Shown here one piece after another: positions 26,534 through 35,531 of a stretch of DNA of 64,000 nt (positions are counted from its first letter, which is position 1; each line of letters opens with the position of its first letter). The position numbers and the translations under genes are program-made. The stretch covers positions 1,116,001 through 1,180,000 of the forward strand of contig JADJVA010000020.1 of the NCBI GenBank assembly GCA_016716765.1, written 5' to 3'. The notes under the pieces were generated by a model. That model searched no databases. It was not told the origin of the DNA and saw only the letters and a list, made by a program, of their open reading frames with translations. The stretch comes from Bdellovibrionales bacterium (lineage in GTDB: Bacteria; Bdellovibrionota; Bdellovibrionia; Bdellovibrionales; UBA1609).

Positions 26534-27582
26534 TGTGGTTTTCACTGCGATTTGCCTGTCTCACCTCGCTTGTCTTTCAATTGAGTAGCTGCCAGATCAC
26601 ATATTATATGAAAAGTGCCTACAACCAGGCCAAAATACTCAATGCCCGGGTGAGCATCGATAGGGCGCTAGAAAATCAAAACCTCAACGAAAACACCAAA
26701 CATAAATTGAGATTGGCACTCGACGCGCGCCATTTCTCTGAACAAAGTTTGGGACTCAAATCAACTCAAAACTACACGACCTACTCAGACATAGGCAGAC
26801 CCTATGTGTCTTGGATTGTTCACGCCTCTCCCGCCTTCGAACTCAAACACCATCTTTGGAGATTTCCGATCGTCGGAAGCCTCCCCTACAAGGGTTTCTT
26901 TTCAGAAGAGGAAGCAAAACAAGAAGCACAAATTTTCTCGGACAAAAACTTTGACACTTATGTTCGAGGTGTCACCGCTTATTCAACCCTTGGATGGTTT
27001 GAAGACCCAATTCTCAACACGATGATGAATTACTCTGATCATGATTTGGTCAACTTAATCATACACGAAACCGTTCACACGACTCTTTATATAAAAAGTC
27101 AGGCTGATTTTAACGAACAATTGGCAACATTTATTGGCAATACCGGCACTGAACTCTTTTATCGTGCAAGAGAAGGCAACCACTCTCAAACTCTGGAATT
27201 GATCTCTAAAGAATCTCAGGACGAAAAAATTTTCTCAGATTTCATAAGCCAGGAAATCGATGAACTCACCAAATGGTATCAGACCGAAAGATCCTCCCTG
27301 AACACCGACGCAAAAAAAATCCGTCTTCGACAGATCAATGAGCGCTTCAAATCCAATATCTTGCCACAGATGAAAACTGAAAATTTCAAATTCTTTAGCC
27401 AGCAAGAATTAAATAACGCCAAATTGCTCGCCCTCAAAACCTACGTCTATGATTTATCAGTTTTTGAGCGAACTTTTGATAAACTCAACCGGAATTTTTC
27501 CGATTTTCTGAAGCTGTGCAAGTCGTTAGAAGAGGAACAGGATCCAAAAGCAAAACTCGAAGATTATATTATCTCTCTGTGA
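26533..27582 (+). CDS. Lipoprotein zinc aminopeptidase (DUF2265/PF10023-like)
   Basis: The ATG at 26533 forms TGATG with the barrel gene stop. It gives 349 residues with lipoprotein signal MWFSLRFACLTSLVFQLSSC (lipobox LSSC). The conserved block of the predicted-aminopeptidase family is present: FPIVGSLPYKGFFSEEEAKQ, YVRGVTAYSTLGWFEDPILN and the metal site LIIHETVHTTLY (HExxH), followed by FNEQLATFIG, whose Glu is the likely third ligand. The lipid anchor places it at the outer or inner membrane, on the periplasmic or surface side. The C-terminal 80 residues are coiled (KSLEEEQDPKAKLED); a fragment of this end recurs near 34040. Confidence 0.85.
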   Translation: MWFSLRFACLTSLVFQLSSCQITYYMKSAYNQAKILNARVSIDRALENQNLNENTKHKLRLALDARHFSEQSLGLKSTQNYTTYSDIGRPYVSWIVHASPAFELKHHLWRFPIVGSLPYKGFFSEEEAKQEAQIFSDKNFDTYVRGVTAYSTLGWFEDPILNTMMNYSDHDLVNLIIHETVHTTLYIKSQADFNEQLATFIGNTGTELFYRAREGNHSQTLELISKESQDEKIFSDFISQEIDELTKWYQTERSSLNTDAKKIRLRQINERFKSNILPQMKTENFKFFSQQELNNAKLLALKTYVYDLSVFERTFDKLNRNFSDFLKLCKSLEEEQDPKAKLEDYIISL

Positions 27583-27740
27583 GGGTTGATTTCATTTTTG
27601 AAGTGGTCATTCTTCTGACTGAGTACGTGATAAAAATCAGGGTTTCCAAGGTGAAAACGCTGTGGCAAGCTCGCCGAAATTGCAAACTAAATCGCTGAAC
27701 TCGCTCTAGGCATAACTTGTAGTCTTATGTATGTTCTATA

Positions 27741-30700
27741 TTAAGGAGACAAATACTCAACTACTCCAAATAGTCCTCCCTGCTCAACCGGAAAAATAAG
27801 ACTGTCGCGGGTCGCATTGTAGATCAGACTTCTTCCCGTGCAACCGATTGTTGCAACCGGCCAACTGAGGGGGATATCAGTGGCGCCATTGATATCTTTT
27901 TTGTGAATTTTTTTATCGGTAGTCGAGCAGTAGTACACAATATTCACTGTTAACCCCGCATTGCGACGATAGGCAAAGGAGGAGGCAGGGCTGGACAGTG
28001 ATGTCAATGTGCCAATATTGCCGTTGGGGGGAAGGGTTCGGATTGAGTTCGTTCCATTTGTCAATAGCAACCACGTATTTGAAAAAGTGTCCCAGGTTGC
28101 ACGTGTATTCTTTAAGCCGTAGCTGCCAGTGATAGCGCATGCAGAGAGTGGAGTTCCATCTGCGCAAAGCGAATTGTTGGGAACAGGGCCAAGAATGCCA
28201 GCTAAAGAAGACTGATTTCCTGTCACGCTATTATAGAGTTTTAAGAATGCGTCCGAATGAGATGATCCATTCCAACTGTTTTTCGCAGACAAAATATTTG
28301 TCCCATCATATCCAATGACGACGTTTGGATAACCATTACCCGCTATATTCGAGCCGTCGAGACCGTCAGCTAAGGCATAATTTGTAGCACCGCCGCCAAC
28401 AAGTTGGCTCCACTTGCCAGTGCCTCGATCCAGCTTCCCAATCCCCCCATTTAGGAGGTAATAGACGTTCCCATTTGAATCAACTCGAAAGTCATCCCAG
28501 TAGGGTCCGGCAGAAGTCAGAACAATTGGCTGAGTATTTGCTGGACTGGAAGTATTTGGATATGCGTTTGTTCCATTTCCCGCGATGGTAGAAATGGTAC
28601 CTCCAATCAAAAATTCTCTCATTCTATACTCAATTTGATCGAGTATCACGATGGGTCCTGTGTCGGCACTTTGATCGAGGCTATTGATGCGATCAAATCT
28701 TGCTGAAAGAGGATGGCCCCCATCACCAAAACTTAAGGATTGCCCAAAAATGGTTAGAACCAATCCGTTCGCGTCAATAGTTCGAAGACGACCGGCATCA
28801 ATAAAATATATTTGTCCCGTTGCTGAAATAAAAACATCATATAATAAAAATTTACAAGAAAGAGCTGGAGTTCCATCGTTGCAACTTCCTAAATCTCCAG
28901 TGCCTGCCAGAGTATTCCAAGTTTTAGATTGTGAATCAAATTCGTAAATTTTTGCCCCATGTTTAGAAAAGCCATAGCTCTTTCCATTGGAGGATACAAC
29001 TTTCTGAACATTGTAGTTATTAAATGCATTTGCAGGATGGGGTCCATTGGCAACGGCAGTGCTTGGATTTAAGTTGACATTTGGATAACTTGGGTTGCCG
29101 TAGCAAACCATTTGCATGCTTGTTAGAGCGGAAGAGATTGGATCAAAAGAGAGAGTAAAGTTGTGAACGCCACAGGTAGAAACATCATAACTAGGTTGTC
29201 CATATGTGCCGAGCCCTGAGGGATAAATGCTTTCGACCTGGTCTAAGGTTGATTTATAGACTCGTACTCTTGAACTACTAGAGGTAGTTTCAGATTGAAA
29301 ATAGATATCACCATTTGGAAGCGCGATAAGTGGCATCTGTCCTGCGGCCGTATAAGTTGCATAGTTGCCGGGGTTATTAATTTTAGCAGATAATGGGGCC
29401 ACGATATCACTTGTGGAGCTTCCTCCTCCAATGATCGTTGTGATTGTCATGGGATTGGCATTCGTATCAATTCGACGAATTTTCGTATCGTCAAAAACGA
29501 GGAGCCTTTCTTGAGAATCGAGAGCAATTTTAAAGGGTTTCTTTAATGTCGCACTGGATATCGGACCACCGTCGCCGCTGGCGACTCCCGTTGTCGGAAT
29601 TAGGAGCTTTTGAATTCCGTCAGCAGGATTGACGTACAGAATACCGCGATAGACATCTCGAAAATAGAAAACCCCCGAAGCAGTGACTACGAAGCTTTGA
29701 GGATCCGATACCATGGCTTGCACTTTATCATTGAAGAACACGGCGGAGGCAGCGCTTCCATTAATTCCCGGGTCGAGGTTTCCAGCGAGAAAATTAACGG
29801 GATAGCTATTAAGAGCCTGTGAAGGGCTGGCTGTGTTTACACCATTTAGGTCGGTGGCAACGACTCGAATGCGAAAGTAGCTACCAACGGGGACTCCAGA
29901 GTCCCATAGGTAGCAGCCGTTGTGAGATCCATCAGTAGAACATCCACCGTTGCTGGAATTTGGAATACTCAGGACAATAGGAACATAGGTCGTGTCATTG
30001 ATCGTGTAGTAAAGGGAGATGGGAGTGGGGTCAAATCCGATCGAGGAAGAGGCCTGCCATTTAATGAATAAATTGGCAGCGGGCGAGACATTGATGTCTC
30101 CATGAGCCAGTGGACTTGAGGGAGTGTCTGATCCAGTGGCTTGAACATTGATGACTAAAGGTGGAGCACCCTGGCTGTAGTTAACATCGGCAAGATCCTG
30201 GCCAGCAGTCCCTAAGCCAGAATTTGTAAGTGTGGAAACATTTCCGACTTCATCTCGCACCCAGGCTCTAATGGAATTCACTCCCGGAGTGAATCCAACA
30301 AGGAAATTAAAATTACTAAGGCTCAAAGATTTCGCTGGAGTCAAGCCCGGAGGAGTAGCAGAAATAGCTACCCAACAGGTAGCATTGAGTGCAGGGAGTG
30401 AGACATCTCCTACTTTTAGACAGAAGTGAGATATATTGGTGTGAGTGTCAGTCGCAGCCAAACTCACTTGAACATAATTACTCACGGAGAGGGGAGTGCT
30501 ACCAGATGGAGCACCGTTGATGGTCATCGAGGCAGGATTCAAACTCGGAGATGTGCTATCAACTGTTAAACTGGCGCTGGATATGGCTGAGGCACAATTT
30601 CCTGCTGTATCGCATCCGCTCACATTAATCTGGAATTGATCCGTATTTAGGCTTGGCAATATGAAGTTTTCACTTGCATCATTGGCTGTGCCCATTGCCA

Positions 30701-32690
30701 GAGGAATCCAGTTGGTTCCATTGTCTTCAGTGTATTGAATATCAATGGTTTGTGAGCCCCAATTGGTATCGGTGGCCGTCCAGGTGACGGTCTGAGTAGT
30801 TCCACCCTTAAATGACCCAGAATTAAAGCTAGTCAGGGTGATCATAGGGCTAGTTTGATCAAGAGTCATGGTAACTGAATTTGATGAGGAAATATTTCCC
30901 GCAGAATCCTTGGAGTAGGCGTAGACTGTTTTTGCCCCATCTCCAGAAGGTACCGAGAACGCCATAGTGGATACACAAGATGTCCAGCCACTGTCCGTGG
31001 CTAGTGGAGCCGTCGCCGAACTTGAAAAAAGAATTCCAGCATATTCGCTATCGCAGATAACTGAGATCACCACCGAGGTGGAATTTGAATATTGGGCTGA
31101 GCTTCTGACAATAACCGGAGCAATAGGAGGTATTGAATCAATAATCAAATCTGTCGAAGACTGGACAGAACCAGTATTCCCAGCTAAGTCGATCATGGTT
31201 ATCCGAACTTTTATGGTGGTTGAATCTATTGCCGGAACCGTCCAATTGTAGCTGCCTGAATTAGACACACCAGCCGCTAATGAATTCCAAGAGGATCCGC
31301 TATCTGTCGAGTAATCGATGCTAATGGGATTGCCAGCAGGGTTGATCTCTGTGGCAGTCCAAGAGATCATCGCATCGCTTCCTCCCTGCAAAATTTCTCC
31401 CCCATTGAGGCTCATCAAAGCAATCGATGGGCCCACTCGGTCTAAAACCAGAGTGACGTCTTGAGAACCTAAGGAGATGTTGCCAGCAGCATCTCGCGCC
31501 CAGAGCCTCAAGACTCGAATACCATCAGTTCCTGAGAGGTTGAAGTTGACATCTTGTTGAGACGCAGTTGTGCAGTCAATATCATAGGAGCTAGAAAGAA
31601 GCGGTGCTATGCCGAAGGCGGGAAAACTTTCTTCAACCAGTGCCAAATTGGAGAAACTTCTGCAGTTCTGAGATCGTCCGTCAACAAGAGACCCCGTCGC
31701 CATGCTTATGGTGGCTAATAGACTCGATGTGTATTGGGGTGAAGCCAATAAAACACTGGGCGAAACAGGAGGTATTGAATTCTGGATCAAAATTGGGAAA
31801 GTTTCTTGCCTATAGGCTTTAGAGGTATCTACACTTCCCAACCCATTATCTCGCCCGATAAAAAGCTGTATCATGTGAGACCCTTGAGAATTAGCTGATG
31901 GGGTAAACGTAAAGTTAGAGGAGTTAGAAAGTGTGATTGAGCCCAATTTCCAAGCGTAAGCCAGGGTATAATTGTGGGACCAATGCGTTGCCTGAACCGA
32001 CATCGTCTGCCCAATTTCTTCACTGAAGGTTGTCGGAACGCTGGTCGACTTTACATTGGGTACGGCATCCTCTAAAACACTCGGATCCAAGCCAAAAATA
32101 GTTTGAAACTTTGCTGTTAAATAGGGATTTGAATTTAACGTAGAAAACGCCTCAGTTAAAGAGCCAGCTCGTTCTAGGGCTTGATAGAAATCAATCCAAT
32201 CTTGAGCCGCTCTCTGTCGAACCAAGGCCGAAGCATCAGTCAAAGAAATCCAAGCCATCAGAGTCGTGCCATTACTTAAATTCTGATCAGATGTGCCAGT
32301 CACAAATCTTTGAAAAATAGAAGTCCCGCAAGAAAACTCAATCAGATATTTAGTGGCCTGCGACTCCCTCGATAGGTCTATTCCGAGACGATGAAGTCCA
32401 GAGAAAACAAAACTGCCTGAGCTTTCAATGGGCGTTTCTAAGAGGAAAGCACTTTTTTTCCCATGATCATCTAAAGAGTACAAACTGGCCAATTTTCCTA
32501 AACAAGTGGATTGAGAGCTGAAATCTGCAGATTCTGCGCTCATACTGGAAAAGCTGGAGATCGATCCGCTAATGGTATCAGATACCGATGACTTAAAGGT
32601 CAGATCTTTAGACTTGCATCCCAACGACATCACTAGGACGGCAGCACAAAGTAGCATTGCCAAAAAACGGGAGGTATTTGCAAGCATCAT
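27741..32690 (-). CDS. Giant surface lipoprotein with Ig-like and NHL/propeller repeats
   Basis: 1649 residues. Signal peptide MLANTSRFLAMLLCAAVLVM with lipobox SLGC. Residues about 250-850 contain repeated bacterial Ig/fibronectin-like modules, recognisable by the recurring GGxxxxxxWTATD...IxxxYSxDxGxxWxxL (about 440 and 640) and the recurring WxRDxxGNxS. The last about 650 residues resemble an NHL/SMP beta-propeller: VASGDGGPISSATLKKPFKI, RLLVFDDTKIRRIDTNANPM, YDVFISATGQIYFIDAGRLR and STIAGNGTNAY. This arrangement fits an exposed adhesin or prey/host-contact protein. It is transcribed alone, convergent with the aminopeptidase and divergent from the LysM/barrel gene. Ser/Thr/Asn-rich composition and length are typical of Bdellovibrio surface proteins. 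Ligand unknown. Confidence 0.8.
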   Translation of the reverse strand: MMLANTSRFLAMLLCAAVLVMSLGCKSKDLTFKSSVSDTISGSISSFSSMSAESADFSSQSTCLGKLASLYSLDDHGKKSAFLLETPIESSGSFVFSGLHRLGIDLSRESQATKYLIEFSCGTSIFQRFVTGTSDQNLSNGTTLMAWISLTDASALVRQRAAQDWIDFYQALERAGSLTEAFSTLNSNPYLTAKFQTIFGLDPSVLEDAVPNVKSTSVPTTFSEEIGQTMSVQATHWSHNYTLAYAWKLGSITLSNSSNFTFTPSANSQGSHMIQLFIGRDNGLGSVDTSKAYRQETFPILIQNSIPPVSPSVLLASPQYTSSLLATISMATGSLVDGRSQNCRSFSNLALVEESFPAFGIAPLLSSSYDIDCTTASQQDVNFNLSGTDGIRVLRLWARDAAGNISLGSQDVTLVLDRVGPSIALMSLNGGEILQGGSDAMISWTATEINPAGNPISIDYSTDSGSSWNSLAAGVSNSGSYNWTVPAIDSTTIKVRITMIDLAGNTGSVQSSTDLIIDSIPPIAPVIVRSSAQYSNSTSVVISVICDSEYAGILFSSSATAPLATDSGWTSCVSTMAFSVPSGDGAKTVYAYSKDSAGNISSSNSVTMTLDQTSPMITLTSFNSGSFKGGTTQTVTWTATDTNWGSQTIDIQYTEDNGTNWIPLAMGTANDASENFILPSLNTDQFQINVSGCDTAGNCASAISSASLTVDSTSPSLNPASMTINGAPSGSTPLSVSNYVQVSLAATDTHTNISHFCLKVGDVSLPALNATCWVAISATPPGLTPAKSLSLSNFNFLVGFTPGVNSIRAWVRDEVGNVSTLTNSGLGTAGQDLADVNYSQGAPPLVINVQATGSDTPSSPLAHGDINVSPAANLFIKWQASSSIGFDPTPISLYYTINDTTYVPIVLSIPNSSNGGCSTDGSHNGCYLWDSGVPVGSYFRIRVVATDLNGVNTASPSQALNSYPVNFLAGNLDPGINGSAASAVFFNDKVQAMVSDPQSFVVTASGVFYFRDVYRGILYVNPADGIQKLLIPTTGVASGDGGPISSATLKKPFKIALDSQERLLVFDDTKIRRIDTNANPMTITTIIGGGSSTSDIVAPLSAKINNPGNYATYTAAGQMPLIALPNGDIYFQSETTSSSSRVRVYKSTLDQVESIYPSGLGTYGQPSYDVSTCGVHNFTLSFDPISSALTSMQMVCYGNPSYPNVNLNPSTAVANGPHPANAFNNYNVQKVVSSNGKSYGFSKHGAKIYEFDSQSKTWNTLAGTGDLGSCNDGTPALSCKFLLYDVFISATGQIYFIDAGRLRTIDANGLVLTIFGQSLSFGDGGHPLSARFDRINSLDQSADTGPIVILDQIEYRMREFLIGGTISTIAGNGTNAYPNTSSPANTQPIVLTSAGPYWDDFRVDSNGNVYYLLNGGIGKLDRGTGKWSQLVGGGATNYALADGLDGSNIAGNGYPNVVIGYDGTNILSAKNSWNGSSHSDAFLKLYNSVTGNQSSLAGILGPVPNNSLCADGTPLSACAITGSYGLKNTRATWDTFSNTWLLLTNGTNSIRTLPPNGNIGTLTSLSSPASSFAYRRNAGLTVNIVYYCSTTDKKIHKKDINGATDIPLSWPVATIGCTGRSLIYNATRDSLIFPVEQGGLFGVVEYLSP

Positions 32691-32832
32691 CGCTTATCGG
32701 GACATCAGACGAAAGTCTTGAACGTGCCAGAATCAACCAAGCGTCTTAAAAATGCAATAAACACCTGCTCGACGCTGTATTAAAAATAGACCTGGCTCTT
32801 TTAGGGATCTATTTAAACTCCGATACAAGTAG

Positions 32833-33978
32833 ATGAGGCTCATCCCGAAGAAATCTCTCAAAATGAGTCTAGCTTTTCTTGTTTTGATTATTAGCATCAA
32901 AAGTTCAGCCGCCAGTAAGTTCTATTTTTACGTAGTCAAAAAAAATGATGTCATATCGAGAATTCTTCATCGAATTGGCTTGAAACCAATCTACGAAAAG
33001 AATGGTTCAATTCATCGATTGAAGAGACTCAATCCATCTATTCTAGATCTAAATGTTATTTATCCAAGTCAAAAAATCAGATTTTCTAGTCGGTTGGTTG
33101 GAAAAGGAATTTCATTGGGTTTAATTAGGGTAACTGAAATAAATGAAATTCAATTCATCGATTCCAGGGCAGGCGAATCAAGTCAATCGCCGGAATCGCC
33201 CCAATTGGCGGACAAGTGCCCAAAAAATCCAGTTGCTAAAATTGGACCCATTTTAACTTCACCATTGTCTCCATCTCAGGTTTTATCTAGGTATATTGCG
33301 ATTGGGACTGGTATCACTTTTTTAAATTTTTCCCAAAATGGAAACGAAATGGAAAGCCTAGAATACTCCAGTTTTTTGAGTTCCAGTTTCTCGATTCGAG
33401 GTGGCATTGAATGGCACAATCAATTCGGAATTGACGCAGTTTATGCCTCCTATCCTGGAGAGATCAATTCTTCCACCAATCTTGTTACAAATGGCAAGTT
33501 TTCCTGGGCAAATGAAAGTCTGGAAGCGACTTACAAAATAAACAGACACATTCCTAGCAGATTTCGCCTCCGAGCCAGAGCAGGGATGCAATACCATGAT
33601 CTCCCATATGTTCAACTTCCAACGGCGTCTTCAGCTGATGTAAGAAAACACCAAATTTATATGGCCTCCATTGGCCTCGATAACGTGTTTGAAATTTCAT
33701 CCACATGGACAGCTGAATTTTTACTAAGATACCAATATCCTGTCTCTCAGTCCACCACTTCGGATCTAGTAAAGTTTAACAATCAATTTGCCTTCGATGG
33801 TTCAATTGGCGCGAACTACCATTGGGGAAATCATTGGCGTTTGGGTAGTTTCTGGCACGGCCAATGGCAAGAGTTTCGCTATTCAATGTTCAATGAAGCT
33901 TTTGGGCAGATGGACGTTGGAAGAAATAGATTTTTTTTCTCAGCCATTGAATTTAGAATGTCTTTTGCCTTTTATTAG
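32833..33978 (+). CDS. LysM-like domain fused to an outer-membrane barrel
   Basis: 381 residues with a signal peptide (LKMSLAFLVLIISIKSSAAS). Residues about 28-90 resemble a LysM domain (KFYFYVVKKNDVISRILHRI, IHRLKRLNPSILDLNVIYPS, QKIRF), the fold that binds peptidoglycan glycan chains. A linker with a Ser/Pro/Cys stretch follows. The last about 230 residues are amphipathic strands (AIGTGITFLNFSQ, FSIRGGIEWHNQFGIDAVYA, RFRLRARAGMQYHD, FFFSAIEFRMSFAFY) with a C-terminal aromatic. A barrel with its own peptidoglycan-binding head would anchor the outer membrane to the wall. The ATG has only a weak ribosome site. Confidence 0.7.
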   Translation: MRLIPKKSLKMSLAFLVLIISIKSSAASKFYFYVVKKNDVISRILHRIGLKPIYEKNGSIHRLKRLNPSILDLNVIYPSQKIRFSSRLVGKGISLGLIRVTEINEIQFIDSRAGESSQSPESPQLADKCPKNPVAKIGPILTSPLSPSQVLSRYIAIGTGITFLNFSQNGNEMESLEYSSFLSSSFSIRGGIEWHNQFGIDAVYASYPGEINSSTNLVTNGKFSWANESLEATYKINRHIPSRFRLRARAGMQYHDLPYVQLPTASSADVRKHQIYMASIGLDNVFEISSTWTAEFLLRYQYPVSQSTTSDLVKFNNQFAFDGSIGANYHWGNHWRLGSFWHGQWQEFRYSMFNEAFGQMDVGRNRFFFSAIEFRMSFAFY

Positions 33979-34017
33979 CAGGTGCGTTGGATATCCTACA
34001 TCAATTACTTGCTTCGA

Positions 34018-34077
34018 TGATTAATTGCGTGCCGTTAGAAAAGGAACGGGATCCAAAATCAAAATTCGAAGAATAAG
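34018..34077 (+). pseudogene. Fragment of an aminopeptidase-like gene 3' end
   Basis: Bases 34033-34072 match 27524-27563, the 3' end of the lipoprotein aminopeptidase gene, at 36 of 40 positions without gaps. Read in frame it gives MINCVPLEKERDPKSKFEE and a TAA, against LKLCKSLEEEQDPKAKLED in the intact gene; the Cys is also aligned. Upstream of about 34018 no further similarity is obvious. It is probably the remnant of a second, deleted copy. It overlaps the 3' end of the opposite-strand gene, whose last codons and stop lie in it. Confidence 0.55.
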
Positions 34078-35219
34078 TTCATCATTTCATGACCATAATC
34101 TTGATCTTGGTGACGAGGCTCCTTCAATGAAGGCTTCTGAGGAAGTCTTCCGTCCTCTTGCAGCTTTAGGATGATCGCCTGATTGTCTGGAGATATCTTC
34201 CCAAAGGCTCTTGAAAACTCAAAATAAGCTAAGATTGCGTTCACGATATCTTGATCAGCAGAATCACTCTGATACCAGGAGATCAAATTTGAAATGACTT
34301 GGCGAAATTCCATATCAATTGCGAGATAAAGAGAAAGAATAGAATTTACTACGATATCGTCGAGCTGAGACTGCTGCTTTACGAAGTGACGAAGCTCCGA
34401 GGCCCACAGAGAGGCAAACATCAGTCTTTCCCTGAAATGCCGCGAAGTTTGCCCCAGGAGTTCCCTCGGTGCCTGGTCCGTTACGACCTGGTAAGCTCGT
34501 CTTTCAGCAGCTTCGATTCTTTTTTTTAAAAAATTCTCATCGAAATTTTCCTGAACAAGCTCCATTTTGTCTTGGCCACGACCCATTGCAAAACCGATGA
34601 GGTCAACAGATAGTGGATTTCGACTCAAGTCCAAGGTCAAACCATGAAGTTGAATTTGTGTTAGATAGATCTCCATCAAAGTCAGACTCAATTCGGCAAC
34701 CGAAAAGTCTCTAGAAGAGATCTTCATCTGTGGGAGGAACTTGATTCCCTCACCCAGTTGTACACCCTTGAGAATTCTTATTCGAATATATTGACTCAGT
34801 TTTAAGAAAAGCTCTGTCGAGTCTGGAAATACTCCATTGGTCTGCCGAAAATAGAGCAATATTGCTGAAGCAGATGAATCGGCCTTTACAAAGTCCTGCT
34901 TATTTTTGCGCATAAATTCCCGCATACTTTGATGAGAATAGATCCCCCCCAAGGATCGGGCTATTCTTTCCAAAAGCATAACCTTATGACGAAAGGATGT
35001 CGTCAATTGTGGCACAATTCCAATCGGTTGAGCGGGAGCCTCCGCAGCAGAATGCAACTTCAAAACAGCCCGGCAAGAGCGTGGCCCTTGATATTTTTCT
35101 GGAACAGGATTCTGTAAGAATTTCTCGTTTGCCAAGATTCCACTCAAGGAACATGTGGCGAATATGAAGGCTATCACGCGCACAGAACAATACGGAAAAC
35201 GCTTGTAAATGAAGTCCAT
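34059..35219 (-). CDS. Unknown secreted protein
   Basis: 386 residues. The N-terminus RVIAFIFATCSLSGILANEKFL is a signal peptide. The mature protein is helical, with no motif I recognise: long helices such as FLKKRIEAAERRAYQVVTDQ and RLMFASLWASELRHFVKQQS, and no Cys pairs or metal site. The C-terminus (MMNLFFEF, stop at 34059) lies inside the aminopeptidase-like fragment, so the original end may have been replaced. Upstream is the palindromic repeat at 35325-35525, which separates it from the FHA-GGDEF gene. Its function is unknown; export is the only clear statement. Confidence 0.65.
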   Translation of the reverse strand: MDFIYKRFPYCSVRVIAFIFATCSLSGILANEKFLQNPVPEKYQGPRSCRAVLKLHSAAEAPAQPIGIVPQLTTSFRHKVMLLERIARSLGGIYSHQSMREFMRKNKQDFVKADSSASAILLYFRQTNGVFPDSTELFLKLSQYIRIRILKGVQLGEGIKFLPQMKISSRDFSVAELSLTLMEIYLTQIQLHGLTLDLSRNPLSVDLIGFAMGRGQDKMELVQENFDENFLKKRIEAAERRAYQVVTDQAPRELLGQTSRHFRERLMFASLWASELRHFVKQQSQLDDIVVNSILSLYLAIDMEFRQVISNLISWYQSDSADQDIVNAILAYFEFSRAFGKISPDNQAIILKLQEDGRLPQKPSLKEPRHQDQDYGHEMMNLFFEF

Positions 35220-35324
35220 TCAAAATCCTATGAGGCAGGGTTACATGAAGCCATTGCGGCCTTTTGTGCAACACCAGTGCCAAGAACAAAAAGGGACAAA
35301 AGTAAAAAATAGAGTTGTCATGAT

Positions 35325-35525
35325 TGAACTGGCCCACTTGATTGTTGTTCCAAACTCCAAGGGCGCCTCGCTGAAGCAGATCTCAGGGGTTCAGGATCGA
35401 GTTCGGCTTGGTGCAGTGCTCACAACGTGAGCGCTGCTGCCGGACGTATGTTTGAAGATCCTGGACTCCTGAGATCTGCTTCAGCGAGGCGCCCTTGGAG
35501 TTTGGATCAACAATCAAGTGACTGG
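35325..35525. repeat. Palindromic repeat, copy A
   Basis: Two 64-base arms (35335-35398 and 35457-35520) are inverted copies with only three mismatches, so the element can fold into one long hairpin. The loop (35399-35456) holds its own small inverted repeat (GCAGTGCTCAC / GTGAGCGCTGC). The central about 100 bases match copy C at 60494-60707 with very few differences, and copy B in inverse orientation. The left edge TGAACTGGCCCAC is shared by all copies, while the right edge is degenerate here (CAAGTGACTGG). It fills most of the 312-base gap between the dgcB-like gene and the secreted-protein gene, and has no protein of its own. MITE-like or structured-RNA element. Confidence 0.85.
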
Positions 35526-35531
35526 TAAAGT

